Assembly: GCF_050947875.1 (NCBI RefSeq)
Contig: NC_134572.1
Span: forward strand, 120,399,105-120,463,104
Reading direction: 5' to 3'
Length of the DNA stretch: 64,000 nucleotides
Source: Dermacentor variabilis
Taxonomy: Eukaryota; Arthropoda; Arachnida; Ixodida; Ixodidae
The notes under the pieces were generated by a model that was not told the origin of the DNA, did not search any database, and was given only the letters and a program-made list of their open reading frames with translations. The position numbers and the translations under genes are program-made. Position 1 is the first letter of the stretch, and every line of letters begins with the position of its first letter. Positions 19,326-31,877 of the stretch are shown piece by piece.

Positions 19326-21685
19326 ACACAGGCATCTTTTAAAACACCGAAAAACATGAAAATGATCACCCCTATATAACGACCGCCTAATGTACGGGTG
19401 AACACCTATAGCGTGCGTGTAAACAAAATAAAATTACATTTCTGGAATTTTTTACTGGTGCGCAGGCACAAACGTATGAAACATGCTGAATTTCCTAAGA
19501 GAAATGCCATAAATCTGCCGCCTGCGACTGAAACCTAACGCGAATGCGCCCGAGCGGTGCATACAAGTCACCTTCAGCAATTTTACAACGTCCTAAAAGA
19601 CCGTTAACTTCATAGTCCTTAATATACCAGCAGTGTTCGCGAAATCTTTCAGCTTAAATTTCAAATAGATTACTTTACCGTGAATACATATTCACTTCGT
19701 ACTGGCGCTAATTCACGCATCGTGCGAGGACCTGCACTATATATTTTCGAACACAATGCAAACATTCATATGATCCTTACGCCGTTAAGATATGGTGCTA
19801 GGAAATAGAAGAAAATATGTTCCTAATTATTTAATTTTCCTTAATCCGCATTCACGCAGCGAATGCATTATGACTACCTGAAGCATGTTGAGAAGACGCG
19901 CTTTTCTCAATAGTCATTCGCAGTGCGGCGGTCGCCTTGTCAACAACAGACGGCAGATAACGGACAAGCTCGGAGACGCTGCCATTACCAGCAACAAGAT
20001 CCCTGCGGAGATGCTAATAAAATGCGAGGATATACCGGGCGGGAGTTTTGTGGATACAAATGCGTAAGGCCCCCCGCTCACAAACGGTTTCATGAATCAG
20101 ATGACGCAACGACGGTCGCGCATTCGTAATTACCAGAGCGAATCGATAGCTTTGGTGCCGACAGATGGTAACGAAGAGCCAACATCCTTGTTAATCCTTG
20201 ACGTTGGTACGAGACTGAACTGCGTTGATCCTGCACAGACTATGAAGTGCACAGAAATGATGAGCTCACTTGGCGTTATCAAAGCGCATAGAAATAAAAG
20301 TTTTTCATCCGCTTAGCTCCATAGAAGTGCTATGTTTGCTTGTCCTGCATATTCTAGACGATGGGATGACTGTTTTCTGGGAACATTACTTTGGTGCCAT
20401 TTTATACGAGGAACCTGAGCCCCGATCATTACTGAAACATTTTCCCGTATTATCGCTGCATGAAAACTGACAAGGGAAGAATTCGCAGCACAAAAAGCAA
20501 AAAAAAAGAGAAAGCTTCGTAGCGCCTAACTACTGCAGTCAGTAATGCTTCTACTTTTATTGGCAATAACTCAAGGTGTCAGCAAAGTAGCGTTAACACG
20601 AACACAGCACACAATAGGGGATAAATAAATCACGTCGTTAGTACCACTACATGGTGATGCCTCGAGTTTAAGCAAAGCTCTCACCGACAAGCAGTTTACT
20701 AAAACTACTGACAGCAGCGTTTATTGAAGGCCACGTTAAAGAAAAAAAGTGGCAAAATGAGCTAAGCTTCTTAACACTCTTCAAACCAGCGTTTGTTTAG
20801 TCCCAAATAAAGGTTAAATAAACGAAATGCTAGCCGACAACTCGAAACAAAGCATATCCTTCAATATGCAACGAGATTGAAGCTTGTCAAGTAAACAAGC
20901 TCTGAAATAAGCAAACAAAACTGTACACTGCAAAAGAGCAACGCTAAACCAGGTTGCGGCTGATTTCGGTAGTACAACGAAATAGTGAAGTGAGTCGTAA
21001 TTAGGCAGGACACGTCGCTTAACTCAATGAGCTCACTTGGCGTTAGTGAAGCTGATAAAAATAAACGTTTTTGATCCGCTTAACTCCATAGAAATTTCTT
21101 AAGTTTAGATCGCATTGGCTGTCGTCTCCAAATTTATTGTTCATACACTCCATTATTTGCTCAGTACTCCTAACATGCGCAATAGAAAGGTGCTTAACAA
21201 GAAAATAAATGTCTTGTTCTGTTCCAAGAACAGGAGAGTTGAATGACAACCACGTGCATGCGCCCTTCAAGTGACAGCGACGATCGACTCGACTAGCTGA
21301 CCCTGTCACGTCGTGTTTTGGGCAACTACGTAGAAGCGACGTCGCGAAATGAAGTAGGGACAAACTTTGATTGCTATCTGATAATAGCTATCGTAAGCCC
21401 GTGCAAAGATGTCAAATTTGCCGCGAGGGCAACCTTTGAACCAGTACGTACTAAATACACAGTTACTATTCAGTCATATGCAATGGAAAAGTGCTTTACA
21501 TCGCGGTTCACCAGCATTAGATATGGCGGTGACTTCTATTAAAGGTTCCCTGAACCACCACTTTTACGCGTAAGCGCAAATGCCAGCTCTACGAATCGGC
21601 GGTGTTTGTCTGAGGCCGGGAACAAGGCGAATGAGGAAGGCGCCTGAAGGTGAAAAAGAAGCGCGCGCCATATGAAGCATGAAGA
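19326..21685. other. No recognisable gene; contains a pair of related ~65-bp direct repeats
   Basis: Short open frames only. One at 19885-20067 (ITSNKIPAEMLIKCEDIPGG) has a protein-like look but I cannot assign it. A stretch at 20259-20322 recurs with changes at 21026-21090, both containing tgagctcacttggcgtta. Confidence 0.45.
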
Positions 21686-21689
21686 AGCG

Positions 21690-22475
21690 TGGTCAGATTA
21701 TGATAATGTTGATGATTTAATGGCATCTCCTTTGAAACGGGGTGGCGAAATATAGTCACCCGGCCGGCTTGATTTAATCTGGTATGCTATACATGTTTTT
21801 ATATAGTATTTTTGCATACATCTCTATTTTTGTTTTTGTTTCTTTCTTTCAAAATGTACATCGTGCTCCTTGTCATGACTGTAAGAGACCCGGTCATATC
21901 AATCTCTTCCCTAGTTTTGTTTTCACCAATAATCTTAACGTCTCTTGCTAATCTCGACTGCTAACCGGTTGATGCTTCGGTCCACTTTAAACCTAAGCGC
22001 TTCTTGAAGGCGTATGTTACCCACGGTTTTCTCTGGGTGAAGCTCTTCGCATTCCATGACGATGTGCTGAATGGTGTGCAGATTTTTGCTGCACCATACA
22101 CATGCCTCATCTATTTCCTAGCATTTGTTCCGGTATGTTTTTTTCCTTAGGTAACTGGCTCATGCCTCAAATACTGTCCAGTATTTCCCAACTAATTTCT
22201 TTCTTTGCATTCTTGTATATTTCCATTGTCCTGCTTGTTTCCATTCGTTGCATCGAATTACCTGCCTCTGTTTCTCTCAATTTCTTTGTGGTGACTCCTG
22301 ATTCTTTATGTACAGTTTCGAATACCTTGTACTTCGTTGCCTACTTTCTTGACCTCTTCCTCCATTCTGCATCCGCAATTTTCATGTACCCATACCTGTG
22401 CACTTCAGCTGCCCATTTATTTTCGCCCAATGTTGCTTAGTCTTTCTTCTAAACTGATTTTACTCCACACTTGTC
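21690..22475 (-). pseudogene. CR1-like LINE 3' end (RT C-terminal region and 3' UTR)
   Basis: On - the sequence reads through stops as NKWAAEVHRYGYMKIADAEW, then TMEIYKNAKKEISWEIL, and a Cys/His tail (MCMVQQKSAHHSAHRHGM, a degenerate C-x-C...H...H/C of CR1-group ORF2). The 3' UTR contains caccccgtttcaaaggagatgcc, comparable to the ccacgccgtttcaaagg near the end of the LINE at 11355. It is 5' truncated and inactive. Confidence 0.6.
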
Positions 22476-22629
22476 TGAATTCAAGACTTCAGCGCGGGGA
22501 AAGGTACCGCCATCTAGAGGAATGTGTAGGTAATGTTGAGCTAAGTGTAGATGGAGAAACAAGGCGAATAGGCGCGGAGGAGAAAGGTAGGTGCATGCGC
22601 GCATGGTAAACATCATCTGACAGTTGCTA

Positions 22630-23030
22630 CTAGTTTTCATTGCGGTGGGGTACGTCTCGTGGTAGCGTCGTCCTCACGAGCAGTACGGTGTGTGAGAGTG
22701 AAAGCACGCGACGGTGAGCTGACAATGGTGGCTCAATCTCGCCTGTGCAAGAGGAGGAAGCGCATCGTATTCCCTTGCGCGCGTTGCACCATGGCACCGG
22801 GGGAGGGGATGCAGCGGAGTTGTTGTGCGTCGGCCACGTGCGGTCACGCACGCTTTATCTTGAAAGCGATAGACAGCACGAAGGGCACTTTACTCGCTGC
22901 TGCTGCCGCGATTCCTCGCATCAGTATTTTGACAGCGAGTATCCGGGGTAATCGAGTGCGGACACTTGCCGTTTGCCTGTGGGCACTGACACCATGTTAT
23001 GTAATTTAAACAGTAAGCGAATGTTCACGA
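22630..23030. repeat. GC-rich dispersed repeat, copy 1
   Basis: The stretch gtgtgagagtgaaagca...gcgacggtgagc near 22688 matches gtgtgagggaaagct...tgacggtgagc near 28073. The later segment gtaagcgaatgttca near 23013 matches gtgagcgaatgttta near 28547. The two regions look like distant copies of one unclassified repeat. No protein motif was found. Confidence 0.4.
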
Positions 23031-26000
23031 TGGGCCTTTCTACTCCAGCGGTTGCTGTTTGTTGTTCGGCCGTGGGAGCCCTGTCCTGAATACGTACTGT
23101 GGTACGGACAGTATAGGCGTCAAGAAGCGCAGAAGGCCGATAGCGTCGTGAACGCTTTAGCACCCATACGCTTGCGCGCCACCCGCTTTCACTAAGTGAA
23201 ACGTCACTGTAACCTATTTATCGAAGTGGAGAAATGAACTTGTAGTGAGGCTATTTCAAAAACACTTGCCGCAAAAAGTACTTCAGAAGGTATGCAAAAG
23301 CCGTGTTATTGACAATTAAACACGCCCTTCGTTGTGCTTCCGATCCTTCGTCAATGCCTTGCACTGCGAAGGCTACGGTGGAGTGGGCCATGCCCCTAAT
23401 GTTCTGCCGAGCGAATGTCACTGTGGCGCTCTATGAAAATTTGATTTTGTTTTTTTTTATGTAGACGCCACTATTTCCAATTATGGTGCCTATGCGGCGC
23501 TAGAAATAGCCAAATATGCCAAACTTGGTTGTCCTCAGCGAGCAGCAGTGCGGCAAACAAGTGGACTCATCGAGGCACCCTGCAGTGGCAGTGGTATCCA
23601 GACTATGTAGCAGACCGCAAGCTGCATGCAACAGCAGCGTTTGCTTTGTGCACGACAGATAGAGAGTGCGTGCTAGCGCTCATTTGCTCCGGTCTGGCTG
23701 GGTTATGTGACTATGGTCGGCTTTGTCATACACCAGCTTGACCAATGGATGGTAGCCACATCAAACTTGCGCTCACTGCGAAGCGAAGTCTGCCAACGCT
23801 TCTAATCAAAATTGACCAGGAGCGAGTGCGCGCTGGATAGCGTGCATGTGGTCTGACCTTAAATGTCACGTTGTTAGAGGCTAGTTGAGTGTTCAAAACT
23901 TCAGACCCGACGGCTACGACACCGGTAAGCAAAGTGGCCAGACCTTAATTCCTACACAGGAGGCTGCGGCTCAGCTTCAGCAGACAATCGGCAGCTTCTT
24001 CTGCAAGTGCGTAATTCTTATGGAGATTTTCTCTCGATTATGATTGTTAAACTCCGTCAATAAATACGCCCAGCAAGAGTAGGAAGAAGGGCATTGATCC
24101 AAACACCCTTCTTTATAGATGTCACTGTTGGCCAATAGCAGCCCCCTGCAGGAATCTGCGGTATTACGAAATAAAGCGCCAAGAAAAGAGTGAGGAGCAG
24201 GCTTCTGTTGAAAAAAAGAGCGTTTGAGAGAAAGGTGGCTTGGCGCTTCGCTTGCGCGATCTACGCGGGGCGCACAACTGCAAGATTAGGCGAAAATGTT
24301 CACAGCAGCGCACGCTAATTTTTCATCTATCCGCAGTGTGTGTTTCAGGGGCCCTTAAAATACAAATGAAAACATTTTCGAGGATCCCGCTGGTGCCTTA
24401 AGCGTAACCACACCAAAATAGTTGAGCTCCATAATAATGACAAAGCATTGCCGATAGTTTGTCTTTAACGTGATATGCGACTCATCGAAGGCTCATAAAA
24501 CCAATCATTTGTTGTTGCCATGCTGCAGAGCTAGTAGGAAGGGCGAAATAAGATAAAAGTGGACAGCCTGAGTGCACTGTTGTGCTGTTACGTAATTATC
24601 GCAACCAACACAAACCGGAAGGCGGGCAAGTCAACATGTCTGAGTGACCGAAATCCGGAAACGCGACAACGACAGCGACCATTGCGGAGACCTATAGATC
24701 GTTCTCCGCAACGGATGTACGAACCCATCGTAGCTGCGACTTGTCGCCGTCGCTCGAAAATCACGTGCACGTGGCTGGTCCTTTATTTCTTACGAGCGGT
24801 AAGGGCTCATGCTGTAACAAATAAGATTACCTACCTGCACAGTAGCTTATGCACGACGATTTTTGTTACACAATTTTGGAGTGCTTTAAATGTCTTCTAT
24901 CGTATGTTCCTCATTTTGTAATTAACATTTTCTCGCGTTTTCCTTGATTCCCAAGACTTGTTCCTTTACGAAAGCATGTTGGTTTTGATGAATCTGCAGC
25001 AAGGTGAAGTTTGCCACATCGACTTGGTTGCATGAATGGCGAAATTGGTCTAGGATCACTGCTTTAGCGGGGACTGTCGGTTGTACCAAACGCATCGCAC
25101 TCGTCACAGCGCCATTTGATTAAGGTTACATTCCAATTCACTTTGGCTTCAGAATCGATAGCCTCATCAGAACATCTGGCTTCTTTTTCTATGCTCTGAT
25201 CTTAAATTATTTTTGGATATCCGAATATCGGAAGTGCTATAGCGTTGCTGAAACCACATAAACCACGCAAGGCTGAGTGTGGCGGGCGCGCCAGATTGCG
25301 TGTGACCGCCCCGGACGGGTAGGAGTATACAATACGTGCCGCGTTTCTGGCCTTTTTTGTAGATAAGACGCCTTGCACGGTGTCTGGAACACTGTCGGCT
25401 ATATGCGTTAGCGCGCGTCCACTGTTAAGCGACGGAAAGTTGGGCGAAAAGCGATCCTTCAAAAAAACCGCCTCAGATGATCCCCCTATTATGAAACTTA
25501 CTGCGTGATGTGTAGTCTTCCAGCGTCTATGAAAAAGAACGAATAAAAGCATTGACGTGACAAAATAGCGCATGGCTAACCGTATCTTGCCGGTGGTTCG
25601 AATGAGCTTCCTTACGCCACAAAGGGAGCTGGGAACGTACCCAGTATAGTCCAGAAACGCCCTTGCTTACGCAAAACGAGAAAACTATCATTTGCAGTGG
25701 AGTGTAAAAAGAAGAAAACCTGGCGGGACAGTCAAAGCAAAACAGTGGCATAGCATAAAGGCCAGCCCACGCCTTTTACGTGAAATATCTGGGAAATTGG
25801 GTAAACTGTGGACTAAATTAGCACGCTTAACTTTATTTCTTCACAACTTACCGCACTAGGTGATGTAATACAGCATAACTTCCTTTCATAACATTATTCC
25901 AATAAAGAAAAAGAAACAGAAGAATAGTTCACATATATAGGTTACTCGAAGAACACCTTTGAGACAGCTCAAAATTGTGGTGCTCGCCAGAATACGCATG

Positions 26001-26650
26001 AATTATTAGTCCCGTCAAGGGCAACGTGGCTCCAGTCTATATTATATTGAGAAAAGCTGAAGAAATTCAGAAAATTGCCTAATAATGCGTAAGCATTGTT
26101 GGATTTGACTGTCACCTCGCTTTTGCTTAGCTTTGCATACTTGCTATATCTTGCTTGTGCGCGTCTACCCATAGCCTTTCCGGTGTCAAAGAATGCTTAT
26201 GCTTTAGTAGACAATTCTCAAATCTTCTCGCCGTATCCGGCCCCCTGAATGCAAACGTATAACTTGAGACAGAACGCCGGGCACGAGCGCGCCTCGCCGG
26301 AGCAGAGCAGTGGAAAGGGTAGAGCAGCTGCCGCAGTATCGCACGAGGCTTTGAGAAAGAGGAGAGTGCATCGCCGCGACTCCATATCACCCTCGCTGTC
26401 GCTGTCGCAGGCAAGGCGCTGAGCCGTGCTCCCTGAAGGGCTACAGAAAATAGCGCCACTTCCTCTTTACAATCACACACTCTCTCCCTGTCGCAAGCCT
26501 GGGTTATGCGCGCGTTCCTTGTCCGCGCAAACTCTCGCCTGCGTTGCGAATGCCCTTCGGTAAGGTCATGCTTAAAACTCGTCAAGCGTATCCACGCGCT
26601 CGCTTGCCAGCGAGGTGTTTTTAATTCGAAAGTCGCTCAGCAGTGTTCAG
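23031..26650. other. No recognisable gene
   Basis: Mostly non-coding, with a GC-richer patch at 26230-26560 that is open over 152 codons on - without a recognisable domain. No RNA gene, repeat array or element end could be supported. Confidence 0.45.
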
Positions 26651-26654
26651 TTGA

Positions 26655-27370
26655 ACATTTGGGCCACCCCAAGATGTCTGGTAGGCCCACGCACAAATTT
26701 CAAGTTGGCCTGCCCCCCAATGTCGGGAAATCCACCCCCGAATTTCAAGTTGGCTGAACCCCCCATCTAATTTATGCCCACCCAAACTTCAAGTAGGCGA
26801 ACCCTGAAATTGAAGTTGACCCACCCCCAAATTTCAGTAGGGCTGCTCTCCCAAACTTTAGGTTGACCCACTCCTAAACTGAAGTTAGCGCACATGAAAG
26901 TTTTAGGTTGGCCCACACCGAAATTTAACTCGGCTCACCCCCGAATTTAACATGGCCCATCCCCAGATTCAAGTTGCACCACTTCCAAACAAGTTGGGCC
27001 ACCCATAAATTTCAAGACGGCTTAGCCCCTAATTTGAGTTGGGCCACCCCCAACTTTCACTTGGCCCACCTCCAGATTTCAGCTTGGCCCACTCCCAAAT
27101 TTCAGTTGACTCATGTTACCATTTCAAGTTGGCCCACATCCAAATTTAATTTGGTCCGTGTCCTACATTCAAGTTGACCTACCCCCAAATATTAAATGGG
27201 CACACACCGAATTTTATGTTGTCTCACCCATCATTTCTTGTTGGCCCAATCACAAATTTACAGTTGGCGCACACCCAAATTTCAGTTCGCCTACATGTAA
27301 ATTTGAAGTTGACCCAATACCGAATTTCATGTTGACCCAGCTCGGAATTTCAGTTGGCACACCCCTACAT
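26655..27370 (+). repeat. Diverged 22-23-bp minisatellite, about 30 units
   Basis: Tandem units of consensus near aagttggcccacccccaaatttc, 22-23 bp long, continue for about 715 bp with heavy divergence. Because the unit length drifts, frames open only in parts (26974-27177 and 27113 onward, with repeated WPTPKF and VGPHPN strings). The frames have no other support, so I treat this as a non-coding minisatellite. Confidence 0.85.
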
Positions 27371-28029
27371 AAGCTTCCTGATGCATTTTCTAAGGAGTCC
27401 TATGTATCTCTATGGGTATTTTTCTCTTCTTTTGCTTTATATTGTTCCCTACAGCATAAAAGCTACCAAAAATTTAGTTACACTGCCCTAACGTATAAAT
27501 ATCTCTACAAATCCTTGCGCAGATACAAAACATTACACTTTTCGTGTGGCAGAGAAGGTGAGCTCGCCAAACAATGCTCACACATTAAAACCTTCTTTGA
27601 TGTTAAAACAATGTGGCAGTTCATCAATGAGCAAACACTTTCATAGACGCCACACTCAATGCTCACAACCTGAGAATGTTGTGAAGTGTGCTTAACGAAA
27701 CGAAGAAAAAGAGAAACTAAACAAGGATCTCAAAGATTAAACTTAAAGGTGTTGCATTTTATTCACTTGCTCTTTAGACAGCCGATACCAATTAATGGTA
27801 TGGTAAGCTCACCACTGCATGTGGAAGACGCTTATTAAGTATTATAATACTGTGTATCTCATCAATTTGTTACGCGGTCAGTATTCACATCGTGAATTCA
27901 TTCTGAAGCTGAAAAATATCACGGAAATATCACTAGTGCCCATTTTTATTGCAAAAGAAATTATATGGACCCGCTAGGCGAATTTCCGCCGTCATCGTCG
28001 CTGTCGCAATGATGTTCCACATAAAGTAA
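27371..28029. other. No recognisable gene
   Basis: AT-rich flank of the minisatellite. The open frame entering from it stops at 27646 and has no recognisable motif. Confidence 0.45.
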
Positions 28030-28770
28030 AAGGGCGATAACCTCATGGCCGGGTGCGCGCAGTATACGGTAGGTGTGAGGGAAAGCTTGTGACGGTGAGC
28101 CGAGAAGGACGGTGGCTTGGTGCTGCGGCGTCTTCTCGCGCGCGCCAGGGAGATGGCGGGAGGGAGGGTTGGAGGGGAGCGGGGAAATGTGCTCGATCAA
28201 TGAGAGAGAGGGAAGAAGGGCAGGGTAGCGGGCGTCTCCACTTCTGCTCCGGCCCTGGCTGCGCATGGCGCTACTGAGCGTGGCCGTTGCGTCCTATCCT
28301 GAAGGCAATCTGCGGTGCGTTCGAAGGCCAACCGACTCCAAAAAGCTGATGGCTTCGTGTGCGGTGTGTTCTAGCGCGTCTAGTTAGCGTTGAAGCGAGA
28401 GGCTGCACGAAGGGGTATTCAGTCCCCACCACTGCTTCAGCTTTTCACCACGCCAGCGTTCTCAAAGCGAATGTACGCAGTCATCGAGGAAGATTTGTTC
28501 ATATTTGTCGGATCGACGCGTGACATCGTGCTGATTATTTTAGTTAGTGAGCGAATGTTTACAGCGGTCGTACAGCTGATAAAACTGCTAAACTTGTTGC
28601 ATACACCTATCCAATTATTTGATTTCACCATCAATGCTTCCCTTTTCTGGCCGCACTGCGAAATTTTGCATTATGTCACAATATGGTTAGCGAAACTGTT
28701 GCATTATTTTTATGCAAAATATTTAGGAACACAAACTGTTGTGCAAAATTATACAGTAATCTCAAGTGAA
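28030..28770. repeat. GC-rich dispersed repeat, copy 2
   Basis: It shares at least two ordered blocks with 22630-23030, and is longer and more GC-rich (purine-rich gggagggagggttggagggg near 28160). A 144-codon frame at 28390-28824 has no recognisable domain. The class of element is unknown. Confidence 0.4.
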
Positions 28771-29929
28771 GAGCAGCATGTTACGCCCCGGTGGCAATCA
28801 GCGCTCGCCGTCTGCATATGTTAGGACGGGCTTCAGACTTTATCACCCTTGATAAGTAGGCTACGTCCGTCTGCAAGCTTCTCCTCCTCCTTAACATAGT
28901 CATAATCGTCGTCGTCGCCATCATTATCTTAAATTCCTACAACTTTGTAATAAAACGAAAGTGGAATTTCCAACGCAATGTGCCCCCAGAAAGCTTCGCC
29001 TAGTTTTCTGTTGCGAATTGCTGTGCCCACAAAGACAGTAACATCGTAAAGAAACATCATAGGCCGACAGATCTGAAGCTCTCATACCATATACGACCTG
29101 AAAACACTAATACAGGAGAGGAATTCTTGGGTAAAAGTTTACAGTGTGTCGAATTACTAAAGAAATACCCACGCAAGTTTTTCCGAGCTTCTTTGTTGTT
29201 GCCTAGAAGCACGATTTAGGACATTTTCCACTGTCTTAAATAAATATTACCCTGTCTTCTGGATAAATTGCAACAAGCAAGTTTCTGAAGCATGTTGTGT
29301 CTTGCCCGAATGAAGGTTTTATATTCGCATGCGTTCCTGTGTGATAAAATCGAGCATTGTAATGATCCACTTGTTGATGCACATTCGCTTTTTCCAAATT
29401 AAAATACTAGTGACGGCGTTGTTTCTTCTCGTTTGTTTCTTTTGTCATGAAACGTATCATGTTTCGGTCAGCATGGCGAGAAGGAGGCAGCTTGCTAAAA
29501 CCACATGTAAGGTTATATGAATGTAAAAAGAAGACACGTAATACTAATACCTCTTACACTTCTGCAACCGTACCACCCACGCGCCTTATTTTGGTAGCAA
29601 TGTGAAGAAAAATATGTGCGGATCCCACGCAATGTGGGAATCGATGTAAGCAATGCTCTCTGTGCTGTTTGCTTTGACTGCGGCTAGTTACTGATGATGT
29701 TGACAGCAAATGTTTCATTTTTTGAACATTTATTCTATACGAGAATGGTAAGTTGATGTTGAATGTTGCCTTTCGTGCGCCACTGGTGTCTGTCTGCAGA
29801 GTATACAGAACACACTGGCGGAAGTGTTTGAGGCGTTGTTGTGCGTCATACTTCACAACCTCTGAGAGGGTTGATCACATTTGTTATCTAACGTGGTACA
29901 TCTATTCATGACAGAAGTATTAAACCTAA
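28771..29929. other. No recognisable gene
   Basis: Non-coding AT-rich sequence with short frames only. Confidence 0.45.
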
Positions 29930-30160
29930 ATTGAATTATAGGGAGTCACGTGCCAAAACCACAATCGTATTATGAGCCACGCTATATTGATGGACTCCAG
30001 ATTAATTTAGTCACCGTGGTATTATTTAACATGCGCCTAAATCTAAGTGCGCGAGCGTTTTTTTTATTTCGCCCCTGTGAAAATGCGGCTGCCATGGTCG
30101 GGATCAAACCCTCGACCTCGAGCGATTGCTTAGCCACGAAGCTACCGCGGCGGGCACAGA
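29930..30160 (-). mobile_element. tRNA-derived SINE
   Basis: On - the order is an A box (TAGCTTCGTGGCTAAGC), a B box (GGTCGAGGGTTTGATCCC), a body with atttaggcgcatgttaaa, and a terminal ggttttggcacgtgactcc. The same block order as 15186-15410 identifies one SINE family. Confidence 0.7.
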
Positions 30161-31876
30161 AGTGTTGATTTAAGTGTGACCGCTTCCGTAGTGTCGCCTA
30201 GGCCCTACGGTGCGCTTTAATGCGGCTCTGCTTCTGCACGCCCTGCGTAAGTTGTCCGCTTGACAAACTTGCATGATGTTTATTTTTCAAAAATATCAGA
30301 ATTGTACCCTACCTTGAACTTAAATTTATTCCGTTTGCCTACAGGCGCTGTCGTGTCTATATCGCAGTGGCGTTTCCTTACCTTCTCACGCCACCTTTTT
30401 TCCAATCCCCTCCCCCTTTGTGTATGGCAATGGCGAGCGAAGATGGCAAGGCTATGGTTCACTCGCATCGCCACTGCGTTGCTTCTACCCGTTATCTGCC
30501 TCCTCTCCCGCATCCTCTCTACCGTTCTATCCAGTTTCCCTCTGGACTTGCACGTTAGTAGAAAGGAAAGTGCTGCAATTTCTGCAATGCTTTTGCGGCG
30601 GGTCACGAATAATTACAGCTGTCAAGAGGTTCATGTCACGGCGCCCAAGGAGCTCCAGAGGGCGTTGTGCACATTTAAAGTGGTGCAATGGTCCAAACGA
30701 GTTTCTCGCGTCGCAGTCCCTCTCTGCCGCCTGTCAAGTATACACAGGCTCTGTGCCAACCTCCGACGGGGTGTGCCAGACAGCAGCAGCAGCAGCAGTG
30801 GGCAAGTCAAACGAAGAGTCAAAGAAAGGTTCCCTTAAGAAAAAGCCATTTCTTGACGATGCGCGTGTCGCATGCACGAATGGTGCCCTTGTGGCGCCAC
30901 GCGTGACTCAACCGGAAGGAAATTTAACCTCTCGCTCTCCGTTCTAAGAGGCACAGCTCTGCAGTGCGTTTGTTGCTGCCAGTGGGAGCATATTACTAGG
31001 TATAATCCAGGAAACTTAAACCTGTGTTCTTCGGGAGATATGAGGCCAACAAGTGTGCAATTTATTCCAAAACATTCACGCTCGCTCGGCTAATATGTCC
31101 TTGTGCTCGAAGTGTAGGGCACAGGAATGGCATGGGGAGACTCGGGCAGGAGGACAGAGGGATGACAATTTCCGGCCACCATCTTTGATCACGGTGGGCC
31201 CGCTATAAAGATGACTTAGTATTTGTTAACACTACCACGGTTAATTAAACCGCAGGATTCCTTAGTAATTTTGATATACAGACTTTATCGTTTTTCACCA
31301 TACTAGCACCGCGCACCACTATATCTTTTTCAATGCAGGAGTACGTGCGTCACACAGTCATTGAAGTCAGAAAGTGTGGCATTTATATAGGGCACTAGGA
31401 GTGCATTGTTTATATTTCTTCTCCTATGTGTCTACTGAGAATATGAACTGACGGGAAACTGACGTCTTTGAAGATAAGTTTAATTTGGCCGTGTTTGCCA
31501 ACCTTCGGTGACTGTGGCTTTCTTGGTGCATATCGCTACAGATGCCTATTACATCTTAAGATACACGATATCTCAACCGATGCAATGAAAATACAGATTG
31601 CAGACTTGACGAATGTATAATAGCAGAGAATCTAAGATACGTATGTTTTTATACTGCCCAACCCTGTTACTGACACCCATGCCTCAATTCCTGACTGCAA
31701 TGCTTTGTGTTATAGCCAACCGACAAATTTAAGCGCAAAAAACTACAATTCGTCCTCGAAATTGTTTTACATTCTCAGTTATCTTGGATGTATTCAATTT
31801 GCTAAGCTACATCTATTTCTTGGAAACTGCACTTCATGAACCTACATCGGTTTTCGCAATGCCGCAAAACAAATAT
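30161..31876. other. No recognisable gene
   Basis: Two overlapping frames of 175-192 codons at 30260-30947 contain a CAG run near 30780 but no recognisable domain or signal. The rest is AT-rich non-coding DNA. A host exon here cannot be excluded, but nothing in the sequence favours one. Confidence 0.4.
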
Positions 31877-31877
31877 T

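Noticed and set aside
26974..27646. Secreted or structural repeat protein encoded by the minisatellite
   Set aside because: Unit length alternates between 22 and 23 bp, so no single frame spans the array; the repeats look like unselected decay.
30260..30947. Overlapping 192- and 175-codon frames that might be a host exon
   Set aside because: No domain, no clear splice context, frames overlap on the same strand, and composition is driven by a CAG run.
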